Shown: positions 42,116 to 49,327 of the stretch, piece by piece
How the letters are laid out: each line of letters starts with the position of its first letter
Position numbering within the stretch: the first letter of the stretch is position 1
Origin: Candidatus Saccharibacteria bacterium UBA6664
GTDB taxonomy: Bacteria > Patescibacteriota > Saccharimonadia > Saccharimonadales > Saccharimonadaceae
Length of the DNA stretch: 64,000 bases
Direction of reading: 5' to 3'
Assembly (NCBI GenBank): GCA_002455275.1
Contig: DKKO01000005.1
Span: 1 to 64,000, forward strand
The notes under the pieces: generated by a model
Databases searched by the model: none
Told to the model about the DNA's origin: nothing
What the model saw: the letters and a program-made list of their open reading frames with translations, nothing else
Position numbers and translations under genes: made by a program

Positions 42116-42121
42116 ATCTTA
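42116..42121 (-). promoter_or_regulatory. Possible -10 box of the xer gene
   Basis: Minus-strand TAAGAT six bases before ATG; a weak match but at the same spacing as the other leaderless genes. Confidence 0.3.
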
Positions 42122-42142
42122 TCGCATTCATGGTGCTAATGG

Positions 42143-42148
42143 TACAAT
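42143..42148 (+). promoter_or_regulatory. -10 box of uppP (leaderless type)
   Basis: TGG-extended TACAAT, six bases before ATG. Confidence 0.5.
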
Positions 42149-42154
42149 AGCTGT

Positions 42155-42949
42155 ATGACAGTACTCGAGGCGATTGTTTTGGGGGTCGTGCAAGGACTCA
42201 CCGAATTTATTCCGGTGTCAAGCTCTGGCCACTTGGTATTAGCCCAATGGTTATTTAGTGGGAGTGCCGATCATTTGCTCATTCAGGCGCTCGATTTTGG
42301 TACACTCGCAGCACTTCTCATCTATTTCTGGCCTAAATTGGTTGATTTGTTCCGTCGAGTTTTTTACGAAAAAGACTACCGATTAGCGCGCAACATTCTC
42401 ATTACCAGCATCCCAGCGGGCCTCCTCGGCCTGCTATTAGCAGACTTTATCCAAAGCAGCACGGTCCTACTTACGCCACTGGTCGTCGCGCTGATGCTTG
42501 CTTCAGTTGGTGTGCTTATGGTGGTGGTAGATAAACTGCCAAAAAAATCTGCCAAAGAAACCGGCACCGACCTGAGTCCTAAGCGAGCGCTTATCATTGG
42601 TGTAGCGCAAGCCTTTGCGCTTATTCCTGGCGTGTCACGTTCGGGTTCAACCATCTTGGCGAGTCGAATCATGGGGCTGGCGCCAAAAGCAGCCGCTGAG
42701 TATAGCTTTATGGTCTCGATTCCAATCATGTTTGGGCTAATCGGTAAACTTCTGCTCAAATCAAGCGACAGGGCATATTTAGCAGCTCACCTAGATATGG
42801 TGATTATCGCAAACATCGCGGCATTTATTAGCGCGATTCTTGCTATTCACGTGTTACTGAGCTATTTGTCCAAGCATGGCCTAGCACTGTTTGGCTGGTA
42901 TCGAATCGCGCTGGCTACTGTCGTAATCGGCGTTCTTTTGCTACAATAA
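42155..42949 (+). CDS. uppP: Undecaprenyl-diphosphatase (BacA family)
   Basis: A 264-residue membrane enzyme that recycles the cell-wall lipid carrier by removing a phosphate from undecaprenyl diphosphate. Motif 1 GLTEFIPVSSSGHLVL lies at residues 15-30 and motif 2 IPGVSRSGSTILASRIMGL near 155. About eight hydrophobic segments; normal length. It supports a peptidoglycan cell wall together with the PG-binding protein at 17557. Confidence 0.96.
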   Translation: MTVLEAIVLGVVQGLTEFIPVSSSGHLVLAQWLFSGSADHLLIQALDFGTLAALLIYFWPKLVDLFRRVFYEKDYRLARNILITSIPAGLLGLLLADFIQSSTVLLTPLVVALMLASVGVLMVVVDKLPKKSAKETGTDLSPKRALIIGVAQAFALIPGVSRSGSTILASRIMGLAPKAAAEYSFMVSIPIMFGLIGKLLLKSSDRAYLAAHLDMVIIANIAAFISAILAIHVLLSYLSKHGLALFGWYRIALATVVIGVLLLQ

Positions 42950-42976
42950 CAGTAGTAAATTCCAAAAAGGAGAATC

Positions 42977-43486
42977 ATGAGTAAGAAAAATGTTGAAAAA
43001 ACATTGGTATTGTTTAAGCCCGACTCTATGCAGCGTGGACTAGTGGGCGAAATCCTCACCAGGTTTGAACGTGTAGGTTTGCGTATTGTGGGGACTAAAA
43101 TGCTCGCCCCAGACCGCGACCACTACTACAAGCACTACGAGGACATCGGTAAGCTAAAAACACGTGCAGGTGACCAGATCTTCGGTATTACACTTGATAT
43201 GATGAGCGCTGGTCCTGTAATTGCTATGGTGTTTGAAGGCGTAGAAGCCGTAAGTTTGGTGCGAAAGCTAGTTGGCACAACCGAGCCAAAGTCATCAGCG
43301 CCAGGTACGATTCGAGGCGATTATAGCCACATGAGCTATGGCTACGCTGATGCGGAAGGCAAGGGTATCCCAAACCTTATTCATGCGTCTGGTGACCCAG
43401 AAGAGGCTGAGCAAGAAATTGCCCACTGGTTTAGCGATGAAGAGCTATTCGACTACGAAGCGTTGCACGAGAAATTCACACGCTAA
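42977..43486 (+). CDS. ndk: Nucleoside diphosphate kinase
   Basis: A 169-residue NDPK that equilibrates nucleoside di- and triphosphates. TLVLFKPDSMQRGLVGEIL gives the first conserved block; the active-site region GTIRGDYSH is followed by NLIHASGDPEEAEQEI, where His carries the phosphate. It is longer than the 140-150 usual, owing to an insertion before the catalytic His, as seen in some Gram-positive and archaeal forms. AAAAAGGAG precedes ATG. Confidence 0.95.
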   Translation: MSKKNVEKTLVLFKPDSMQRGLVGEILTRFERVGLRIVGTKMLAPDRDHYYKHYEDIGKLKTRAGDQIFGITLDMMSAGPVIAMVFEGVEAVSLVRKLVGTTEPKSSAPGTIRGDYSHMSYGYADAEGKGIPNLIHASGDPEEAEQEIAHWFSDEELFDYEALHEKFTR

Positions 43487-43490
43487 TAAG

Positions 43491-43519
43491 AACCGCCTCT
43501 CAATCGAGAGGCGGTTTTT
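43491..43519. terminator. Bidirectional terminator between ndk and tRNA-Arg
   Basis: AACCGCCTCT-CAATCG-AGAGGCGGTT followed by TTT on the plus strand; serves ndk and, less well, the opposite tRNA. Confidence 0.8.
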
Positions 43520-43520
43520 A

Positions 43521-43597
43521 TGGTACCCCGGGCAGGAGTCGAACCTGCAACCTTTTCCTTAGGACGGAACTGCTCTATCCAATTGAGCTACCGAGGC
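43521..43597 (-). tRNA. tRNA-Arg (anticodon CCT)
   Basis: A full cloverleaf on the minus strand: acceptor GCCTCGG, D-arm GCTC, anticodon loop GTCCTAA giving CCT, T-arm GGTTCGACTCC, and an encoded CCA end. G1 pairs with U72 as a wobble. Confidence 0.93.
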
Positions 43598-43631
43598 TGA
43601 CACCTCCGTATTGTAGCATGTGCCAATTTGC

Positions 43632-43637
43632 TATAAT
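43632..43637 (+). promoter_or_regulatory. -10 box of the 43645 gene (leaderless type)
   Basis: TGC-extended TATAAT, seven bases before ATG. Confidence 0.6.
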
Positions 43638-43644
43638 ACTACCA

Positions 43645-44187
43645 ATGGCACAACGCGAAGAAATGGAAAATCCTGAGTTTGAAGGCCAGCGGCAGGGCGA
43701 GGAACTTTTATTTGTCTTTCGTCGTCACATCATCGCGATGCGTAAAGGGTTTTACGGCTTACTCATACCGTTTGCCATTCTGTCAATTCCGCCACTTATT
43801 TGGCAAAACACACTTGAGCTATTCCTGTTGCCGGTCATCGGTCTCGGCATTGGTCTGATTATATTCGCGTATCACTTTATGATGTGGTACTTTACTGTGT
43901 ATATCGTGACTAACGAACGGCTACGACAAGTCACTCAAAAGGGGTTTTTTGGTAAAGACGTGGTGGAACTACGCCTATCTAAGATACAAAACATAAGCTA
44001 TAATATACCTGGGTTTAGTGGTGAAATTTTGGGATACGGAACGATAGTTATACAAACATACGTTGGCGATTTGGTAATCCACAAAGTTGAGCACCCAGAT
44101 AAGACGTACAACAAATTACAAGATGCAGTATTGAAAGCTCTAGATGGGCAGGGGGCAAATGAAGAAGATCCAGTTGAAACGGCGTAA
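43645..44187 (+). CDS. Membrane protein with bacterial PH (DUF304/bPH2) domain
   Basis: A 180-residue protein with two adjacent hydrophobic helices (about residues 35-85) followed by a PH-like domain: YIVTNERLRQVTQKGFFGKDVVELRLSKIQNI (in two halves) and the LGYGTIVIQT strand typical of bPH2. The function is unknown; such proteins are common in Gram-positive membranes. The ATG at 43645 was chosen from the -10 spacing rather than an upstream ATG at 43618 that overlaps the promoter. It overlaps the next gene. Confidence 0.75.
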   Translation: MAQREEMENPEFEGQRQGEELLFVFRRHIIAMRKGFYGLLIPFAILSIPPLIWQNTLELFLLPVIGLGIGLIIFAYHFMMWYFTVYIVTNERLRQVTQKGFFGKDVVELRLSKIQNISYNIPGFSGEILGYGTIVIQTYVGDLVIHKVEHPDKTYNKLQDAVLKALDGQGANEEDPVETA

Positions 44188-45217
44188 AAAAGAAGTAGCC
44201 GAAGAAGCACCGTCTCGCATTACGAATGAAACAGTCGCCGAGCACCGCGAACAAGTGCTAGCTGGTGGCCGACGGTTTAAGTACCCGCGTCAGTATGCGC
44301 GGCACAAGCTCGTCATTAATGCGATTCTTATCTCGCTCGTCACCCTAGTAGTCGTGGTTGCTATTGCTTGGTGGAGGCTTTACCCAGCACAAACAACCAG
44401 TACCTTCTTCTACCGACTCACTCGCATCGTACCCGTTCCAGTAGCCAGTGTTGATGGCACGAACGTACGCTACAGCGATTACCTCATGCGCCTGACGCCA
44501 TCTATTCGTTACCTGGAAGATACAGAACGCATCAACCTCGACACCGAGGATGGCAAACGCCAAATAGAGTTCTATAAGCGAAAAGCTCTCGATAGCGCGA
44601 TTGCTGATACATATGCAGAAGCCTTGGCAAAGCAGAAAAAAATTGTGGTTGATGACACGAAAGTACAGGCGACGATTGAACAAATGCTCAACACAGCAAG
44701 TGGACGTATTACCGAGGAAGTATATAACGCCTCGACTTACGAGATCTATGGCTACAGCCCAGAAGAATACCGAGAAATCTTGCACCAGTCATTGATTCGC
44801 CAAGAGGTGGCCTATGCTATAGATACCAAAGCTATAGCGACGAAGAAACTTGCGCAGTCATTGATGCTAAAGAAGAAATACGCATTGTCTGAGCTTGCAA
44901 AGCAGTTGCAAAAGAAAGGCCACACAGTACAGGTAGGAACGTCAGGGTTAGTGCCGAAATCAAACCACCATGGTGGCCTGAGTGCGGCCGCACTGAAGCT
45001 ACAAACCGGCAAAACATCAGGCTTTATTCGCTCGACAACAGGCGATGGTTACTATTTAGTTCAGCTCGTGTCACAAAGCGATACGCAGCTCAACTATAAC
45101 TACTTACGCATCCCACTTACTGAATTTGATGCTCAGCTAAAATCAGTCATAAAGAATGACAAAGTTCATGAATACATCAAGGTAGAAAAAGCAGCAAGCG
45201 AAGTAATTCGCCGCTAA
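44159..45217 (+). CDS. Membrane-anchored PrsA/SurA-like chaperone (PPIase-like)
   Basis: A 352-residue protein: a basic cytoplasmic head of about 55 residues, one hydrophobic helix (about 50-72), then an exported domain. Residues about 95-210 are a SurA-N-like helical chaperone region and about 225-320 look like a parvulin core (SELAKQLQKKGHTVQV, GDGYYLVQLVSQSD). The parvulin catalytic residues cannot be confirmed by eye. It probably helps exported proteins fold. The start at 44159 has AGGGGGC upstream. Confidence 0.7.
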   Translation: MKKIQLKRRKKEVAEEAPSRITNETVAEHREQVLAGGRRFKYPRQYARHKLVINAILISLVTLVVVVAIAWWRLYPAQTTSTFFYRLTRIVPVPVASVDGTNVRYSDYLMRLTPSIRYLEDTERINLDTEDGKRQIEFYKRKALDSAIADTYAEALAKQKKIVVDDTKVQATIEQMLNTASGRITEEVYNASTYEIYGYSPEEYREILHQSLIRQEVAYAIDTKAIATKKLAQSLMLKKKYALSELAKQLQKKGHTVQVGTSGLVPKSNHHGGLSAAALKLQTGKTSGFIRSTTGDGYYLVQLVSQSDTQLNYNYLRIPLTEFDAQLKSVIKNDKVHEYIKVEKAASEVIRR

Positions 45218-45231
45218 CCAAGGAGGTCCTA

Positions 45232-45825
45232 ATGGCTACATTACCTAACCTTAACTACGACTACGATGCACTAGGGAAGTATATTAGCGCCGATATTATG
45301 CGGTTGCACCATAGCAAGCATCATCAAACATATGTAGATAAATTAAATGCAGCTATCGAGCAAGCACCTGAGCTACAAACAAAAACGCTCGAAGAACTTT
45401 TGGGCAGTATTGATAGTTTGCCAGAAAACGTTCGTGCTGCGGTGCGCAACCACGGCGGCGGACACTACAATCATTCACTGTTTTGGCAGTGGATGAGCCC
45501 CGATGGAGGTGGTGAACCAACCGGAGAGCTCGCACAAAAAATTATTGAAAAGTATGGCACATTTCAAGCATTCGTAGACGAATTTACTACGAAATCTCTT
45601 GGGGTATTTGGCAGTGGATGGTGTTGGCTTCAGCCGAACTTAGATATTATTACAACGCCTAATCAAGACACACCGATTATGCAAGGCTTACCAGAGCCGC
45701 TGTTGGGCCTAGATGTGTGGGAGCACGCCTACTACCTTGACTATAAAAACAAACGCGACGATTATATCGCCGCTTGGTGGAATGTGGTGAATTGGGATTA
45801 TGTAAAAACCAGAGCAAAGAGTTAA
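45232..45825 (+). CDS. sodA: Superoxide dismutase (Fe/Mn)
   Basis: A 197-residue enzyme that dismutates superoxide to oxygen and peroxide. Metal ligands are recognisable: His in [16 protein letters not shown], His in [11 protein letters not shown], and Asp/His in [22 protein letters not shown] precedes ATG. Fe versus Mn type cannot be told. It suggests exposure to oxygen. Normal length. Confidence 0.95.
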   Translation: MATLPNLNYDYDALGKYISADIMRLHHSKHHQTYVDKLNAAIEQAPELQTKTLEELLGSIDSLPENVRAAVRNHGGGHYNHSLFWQWMSPDGGGEPTGELAQKIIEKYGTFQAFVDEFTTKSLGVFGSGWCWLQPNLDIITTPNQDTPIMQGLPEPLLGLDVWEHAYYLDYKNKRDDYIAAWWNVVNWDYVKTRAKS

Positions 45826-45846
45826 GGGTTCAAGTCGAAAGAACAG

Positions 45847-45889
45847 CCAAGAAAATACGCTTACCAAAAAGGTAAGCGTATTTTCTTGG
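45847..45889. terminator. Bidirectional terminator between sod and tRNA-Asp
   Basis: CCAAGAAAATACGCTTACC pairs perfectly with its reverse complement across AAAAA. It serves sod and, on the other strand, overlaps the CCA end of tRNA-Asp. Confidence 0.85.
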
Positions 45890-45962
45890 CGCGCTCGACC
45901 GGATTTGAACCGGCGATCTCCTCCGTGACAGGGAGGCGTGATAACCCCTTCACTACGAGCGC
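45887..45962 (-). tRNA. tRNA-Asp (anticodon GTC)
   Basis: Acceptor GCGCTCG, anticodon loop CTGTCAC giving GTC, T-arm CCGGTTCAAATCCGG, encoded CCA. The CCA triplet lies within the stem of the sod terminator. Confidence 0.93.
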
Positions 45963-46030
45963 AAAATGGGTTTAAAACTCCACGTATCATATCAAATTCT
46001 GGCCTCTGGTGCAACTGGGGAAGGGGGTGG

Positions 46031-46036
46031 TATAAT
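46031..46036 (+). promoter_or_regulatory. -10 box of tRNA-Thr
   Basis: TATAAT 26 bases before the mature 5' end; no clear -35. Confidence 0.5.
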
Positions 46037-46062
46037 AAACCAAGATCTACTCGTCACCACGC

Positions 46063-46138
46063 GCCGCTGTAGCTCAGCTGGTAGAGCGGTACTTTCGTAA
46101 AGTATAGGTCAGCGGTTCAAACCCGCTCAGCGGCTCCA
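46063..46138 (+). tRNA. tRNA-Thr (anticodon CGT)
   Basis: Acceptor GCCGCTG, D-arm GCTC..GAGC, anticodon loop TTCGTAA giving CGT, T-arm GCGGTTCAAACCCGC, discriminator U and encoded CCA. The discriminator matters for the T-box at 49160. Confidence 0.93.
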
Positions 46139-46148
46139 TTAGACAACT

Positions 46149-46526
46149 ATGAAACACGTTATAACCTCATCACTGAAACAAATCCTAGCAGACCGACCGG
46201 TAGCATTACTTTGTGCTGCCATTTTTACTGCAACGCTTATCTACGGTGCATACGTAGCATTTTCAATTCATCCAAGCGACTTACAGCTAGCAACTCGTTA
46301 TACGTCGTTTGGTGAAACCAATTATTATCGTTCAACGTGGCTTTACTTGCTGTCATTTATCGGGTTCGGACTTATCTTGGCGAGCATACACATTGGTATT
46401 ATCGCCAAGCTGTACGTCAGTGCTATGCGACCGCTAGCGCTCGGTTTTGCTTGGCTAACCATCGCGATGTTAGGCCTACTATACGTGTATACATACTTTG
46501 TATTAGGGATAGCGTACTTGTCGTAG
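46149..46526 (+). CDS. Small membrane protein, three hydrophobic segments
   Basis: A 125-residue protein with helices at about 17-40, 63-88 and 97-122. No recognised domain. It begins ten bases after tRNA-Thr and ends four bases before the GT2 gene, so it may be cotranscribed with the glycosyltransferase and act as its partner. Confidence 0.55.
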   Translation: MKHVITSSLKQILADRPVALLCAAIFTATLIYGAYVAFSIHPSDLQLATRYTSFGETNYYRSTWLYLLSFIGFGLILASIHIGIIAKLYVSAMRPLALGFAWLTIAMLGLLYVYTYFVLGIAYLS

Positions 46527-46530
46527 CGGT

Positions 46531-48177
46531 ATGTACGATAACGAAATTCCACTCAAAAAACGTTCGCCATTGTATCGATTTTTCGAAATAGTTCCAGGTT
46601 TGCTTAGTTGGGGCTCGCTGCTATTACTTGTTGTGCTATCGCTGTTTAATCCGCTTCTTGCAGGTATTTACGTGTTGCTAGTTATCATTACGGCGATTAT
46701 CAAAGCGATAGGTATCGCTATTCATACCATGACCGGAAGTGCGCGTATTCAAAAGGCACAAGCTATAGATTGGGAAGCACGACTCTCCGCTCTTGAACAG
46801 CCCGGTAAAGAATACAACAATCTGAAAAATCACCACAACCAAGAGCTTGGATTTTCGGCCCACATAGACAATCTTAGGCGTATCAGTGCGGCAGAATCAA
46901 GCTACCCAAAGCCATCTGACATCTATAACGCTGTTATAATCGCAACATATAATGAAGCGTATGAAATTTTACAACCTACCATTGAATCTGTATTGAAATC
47001 TCACTACGACCCACAACATCTTATCGTTGTTATCGCCTATGAAGAGCGTGGCGGTCGTGACACTGAAGCAACAGCAAAGCGCCTGAAAAAAGAATATGGC
47101 AATGCTTTTCGTGCTTTCGAAATCGTGAAACATCCAAAGGGCATCCCCGACGAAGTTCGAGGCAAGGGTGCCAATATCACCTACGCGGCTGAATATTTGA
47201 AATCATGGCTGAACAAAAACCACATTGAATTTCGCAATGTGGTTGTAACCACGCTCGATAGTGATAATCGTCCGCACCCAAGCTACTTTAGTTACGTAGC
47301 CTATGAGTATATTGTTCACCCGAATCGCAAACATCTTTCATTCCAACCAGTGTCCCTGTTCCTGAACAATATATGGGATGTGCCAGCTCCGATGCGTGTA
47401 GTAGCGACAGGTAATTCTTTCTGGAATATCATTAGCTCAATGCGTCCACATACGCTGCGTAATTTTGCATCACATTCACAGCCTATGGAAGCACTCGTAG
47501 AAATGAACTTTTGGAGTAAACGCACCATAGTAGAGGATGGTCACCAGTATTGGCGTAGCTACTTTCACTTTAAGGGTGATTACGAAGTAATACCCATTTA
47601 TGTGCCTATCTATCAAGATGCTGTGCTGTCTGATACATACATAAAAACCTTGAAAGCACAGTTTGTTCAGTTACGCCGTTGGGCGTACGGTGCCTCAGAC
47701 GTACCATATGTCGCCACACGTGTGTTTAGCACGAAACCGCGAGCGCCGTTTATACCCAGTTTTGCTCGACTAGTTCGCTTAGTCGATGGGCATGTCACAC
47801 TTGCGTCTGTTTCACTTTTGGTAGCGTTTGGCGGCTGGGTACCACTGTTAATTAACAGCGAAGCGAGCAGGAGTGTGGTGGCCAATCAGTTGCCCGAGAT
47901 CCTTAGTGTTATACAGCAGTTCGCCATGATAGGTATTGTTATCACGGTCTTTCTATCGTTCAAGATGCTTCCGCCACGCCCAAGTCGCTACAAACGCCAC
48001 CGTACTGTCGGAATGGTACTTCAGTGGGCACTCATGCCGGTTATCGCCATATGCTACAGTGCAGCATCGGCGTTTTATTCACAGACACGTCTGCTACTGG
48101 GGCGCTACCTAGATACCTTTGACGTTACAGACAAAGCTACGGTTGCTACGAAGGCTAAAGCGAAGTCGGCCGAATAG
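46531..48177 (+). CDS. Membrane glycosyltransferase, family GT2
   Basis: A 548-residue processive-type GT2. Two helices (about 20-62) precede a cytoplasmic catalytic domain: NAVIIATYNEAYEILQPTI, the metal-binding DxD in TTLDSDNRPHP, the acid base in VEDGHQYWRSYF, and the QxxRW-like QLRRWAYGASD. Three or four further helices follow (from about 415). It likely makes or extends a surface polysaccharide. Its last 23 bases overlap the convergent nrdR. Confidence 0.82.
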   Translation: MYDNEIPLKKRSPLYRFFEIVPGLLSWGSLLLLVVLSLFNPLLAGIYVLLVIITAIIKAIGIAIHTMTGSARIQKAQAIDWEARLSALEQPGKEYNNLKNHHNQELGFSAHIDNLRRISAAESSYPKPSDIYNAVIIATYNEAYEILQPTIESVLKSHYDPQHLIVVIAYEERGGRDTEATAKRLKKEYGNAFRAFEIVKHPKGIPDEVRGKGANITYAAEYLKSWLNKNHIEFRNVVVTTLDSDNRPHPSYFSYVAYEYIVHPNRKHLSFQPVSLFLNNIWDVPAPMRVVATGNSFWNIISSMRPHTLRNFASHSQPMEALVEMNFWSKRTIVEDGHQYWRSYFHFKGDYEVIPIYVPIYQDAVLSDTYIKTLKAQFVQLRRWAYGASDVPYVATRVFSTKPRAPFIPSFARLVRLVDGHVTLASVSLLVAFGGWVPLLINSEASRSVVANQLPEILSVIQQFAMIGIVITVFLSFKMLPPRPSRYKRHRTVGMVLQWALMPVIAICYSAASAFYSQTRLLLGRYLDTFDVTDKATVATKAKAKSAE

Positions 48178-48610
48178 AAGGCCTTCCACGCTTTCTAACT
48201 CCTTCCACAAGGCCGTGACGGGCTGCGTATTGTAAAGCAGCCACTTCATCAAAACGACGCAGTACCGTATGAGTATATGCGGCAATGTCATGCACGCTTG
48301 GCTGGGGCACTTCACGTACAAGCATCTGCTCTATCGTCTCAGCAAGGGGTAAAGAGTCGTACTCGGCTTTCTGCTTATCATGCGTGAAAGAGGCAGCGAT
48401 ACTGAGGGTTAACTTACCTAAACTAAAGGGTGAGGGGGAATTATTGTCTCTCATTATCTTTACGCTCTCATCAAGGCGCGGCCGTTCATAGGTAGTAAAT
48501 CGTTGACCGCATTGGTTGCAAGCATGTCTACGCCAGGTAGCTGAGGCGCTTTTATGTGGCCGTGAATTTACGATTGATGTTTTTGTATTGAAACAATTTA
48601 TGCATATCAT
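48155..48610 (-). CDS. nrdR: Transcriptional repressor NrdR
   Basis: A 151-residue regulator of ribonucleotide reductase genes. The zinc ribbon is MICINCFNTKTSIVNSR with ACNQCGQRF, followed by an ATP-cone (VKIMRDNNSPSPFSLGKLTL region). The ATP-cone senses (d)ATP and controls binding to NrdR boxes. Normal length. No nrd gene is in the window, so the targets lie elsewhere. Confidence 0.93.
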   Translation of the reverse strand: MICINCFNTKTSIVNSRPHKSASATWRRHACNQCGQRFTTYERPRLDESVKIMRDNNSPSPFSLGKLTLSIAASFTHDKQKAEYDSLPLAETIEQMLVREVPQPSVHDIAAYTHTVLRRFDEVAALQYAARHGLVEGVRKRGRPSIRPTSL

Positions 48611-48678
48611 AGCTATATATTGCCATATCGCTATGTAAAATGCTAGTGGATAAGCAGTGGATGTTACCCCCAGGTAAG

Positions 48679-48710
48679 AAAAACCCCCGATCTTACAAGA
48701 AGTCCGGGGG
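48679..48710 (-). terminator. Terminator of the 36-residue small gene
   Basis: On the minus strand CCCCCGGACTT-CTTGT-AAGATCGGGGG followed by TTTTTC. It lies 28 bases past the stop at 48739. Confidence 0.75.
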
Positions 48711-48738
48711 AGAAAAGTCCGTTTATAGGTAACGCGAC

Positions 48739-48849
48739 TTATTTTTTATATTTTTTTCGAGCGTCTTTCCATGTCTCGTTGTACTCGAAATGGAGCGCAA
48801 ACGACTCGAGTTTGGATGGCTTGCTGTGTTTGATTTCTCGTTGGGCCAT
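48739..48849 (-). CDS. Small basic protein, 36 residues
   Basis: A short reading frame (MAQREIKHSKPSKLESFALH, continuing to ARKKYKK) with a consensus promoter six bases upstream and its own terminator downstream. It is basic with a mixed amphipathic centre (FEYNETWKDARK). I do not recognise it. The complete transcription unit makes a real small protein more likely than a chance frame, but the transcript could instead act as a small RNA. Confidence 0.55.
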   Translation of the reverse strand: MAQREIKHSKPSKLESFALHFEYNETWKDARKKYKK

Positions 48850-48855
48850 GAATAC

Positions 48856-48884
48856 ATATTAGCATAAGCGGTATATTTTGTCAA
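48856..48884 (-). promoter_or_regulatory. Promoter of the 36-residue small gene
   Basis: Minus-strand TTGACA, 17-base spacer, TAATAT, six bases, ATG. A near-consensus leaderless promoter. Confidence 0.7.
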
Positions 48885-48986
48885 TAGAACATGCATAAAA
48901 ACTTTATACCATGCCTGATATAACAGGGGTAAAAATTGTATACAATTTACGTGGAAAAGTTGTGGGGAAATAGCTCATACAAAAAA

Positions 48987-49006
48987 CACTTCCATGAAGG
49001 GAAGTG
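48987..49006 (-). terminator. Terminator of tRNA-Val
   Basis: CACTTCC/GGAAGTG stem followed on the minus strand by TTTTTT (48981-48986). Confidence 0.75.
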
Positions 49007-49013
49007 CTATTTG

Positions 49014-49090
49014 TGGTGGGCAATAGAGGATTCGAACCTCTCACCTCTTCAACGTCAATGAAGCGCTCTAGCCAAATGAGCTAATCGCCC
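49014..49090 (-). tRNA. tRNA-Val (anticodon GAC)
   Basis: Minus-strand cloverleaf: acceptor GGGCGAT with a 3' ATTGCCC, anticodon loop TTGACGT giving GAC, T-arm GAGGTTCGAATCCTC, discriminator A, encoded CCA. Confidence 0.92.
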
Positions 49091-49123
49091 AATTACCTTT
49101 ATCATATCAAACAGAGGCGGGGC

Positions 49124-49153
49124 TTGCAACGAACAGGGGGAATCAGGTAGTAT
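49124..49153 (+). promoter_or_regulatory. Promoter of the thrS T-box transcript
   Basis: TTGCAA, 18-base spacer, TAGTAT, placing the start near 49160. Confidence 0.5.
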
Positions 49154-49159
49154 ATTGCT

Positions 49160-49313
49160 ATGCAATGAAACGGAGTAACGACCCGTAGAGCACGTGGGAG
49201 CAGCCAGGCAGACACACGAAAAAGAATGCCGGGAATAGTAATAGCCAAGGTGGAACCGCCTGAAAGGGCCCGAGGCACGCACGTTCTGTTACGTTATGCG
49301 TGCTTTTATTATT
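49160..49313 (+). promoter_or_regulatory. T-box riboswitch controlling thrS
   Basis: The leader carries the T-box core AAGGTGGAACCGCC (49247-49260), a stem I region with GGAGTAACG and TAGAGCACG elements typical of T-boxes, and a competing terminator GCACGCA/TGCGTGC with TTTTATTATT (49275-49313). The UGGA acceptor-binding sequence complements UCCA, matching the discriminator U of tRNA-Thr at 46063. Uncharged tRNA-Thr would stabilise the antiterminator and switch thrS on. An ACC near 49181 is a candidate specifier codon; stem I boundaries are not resolved. Confidence 0.85.
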
Positions 49314-49327
49314 CAAAAGGAGGTTCC

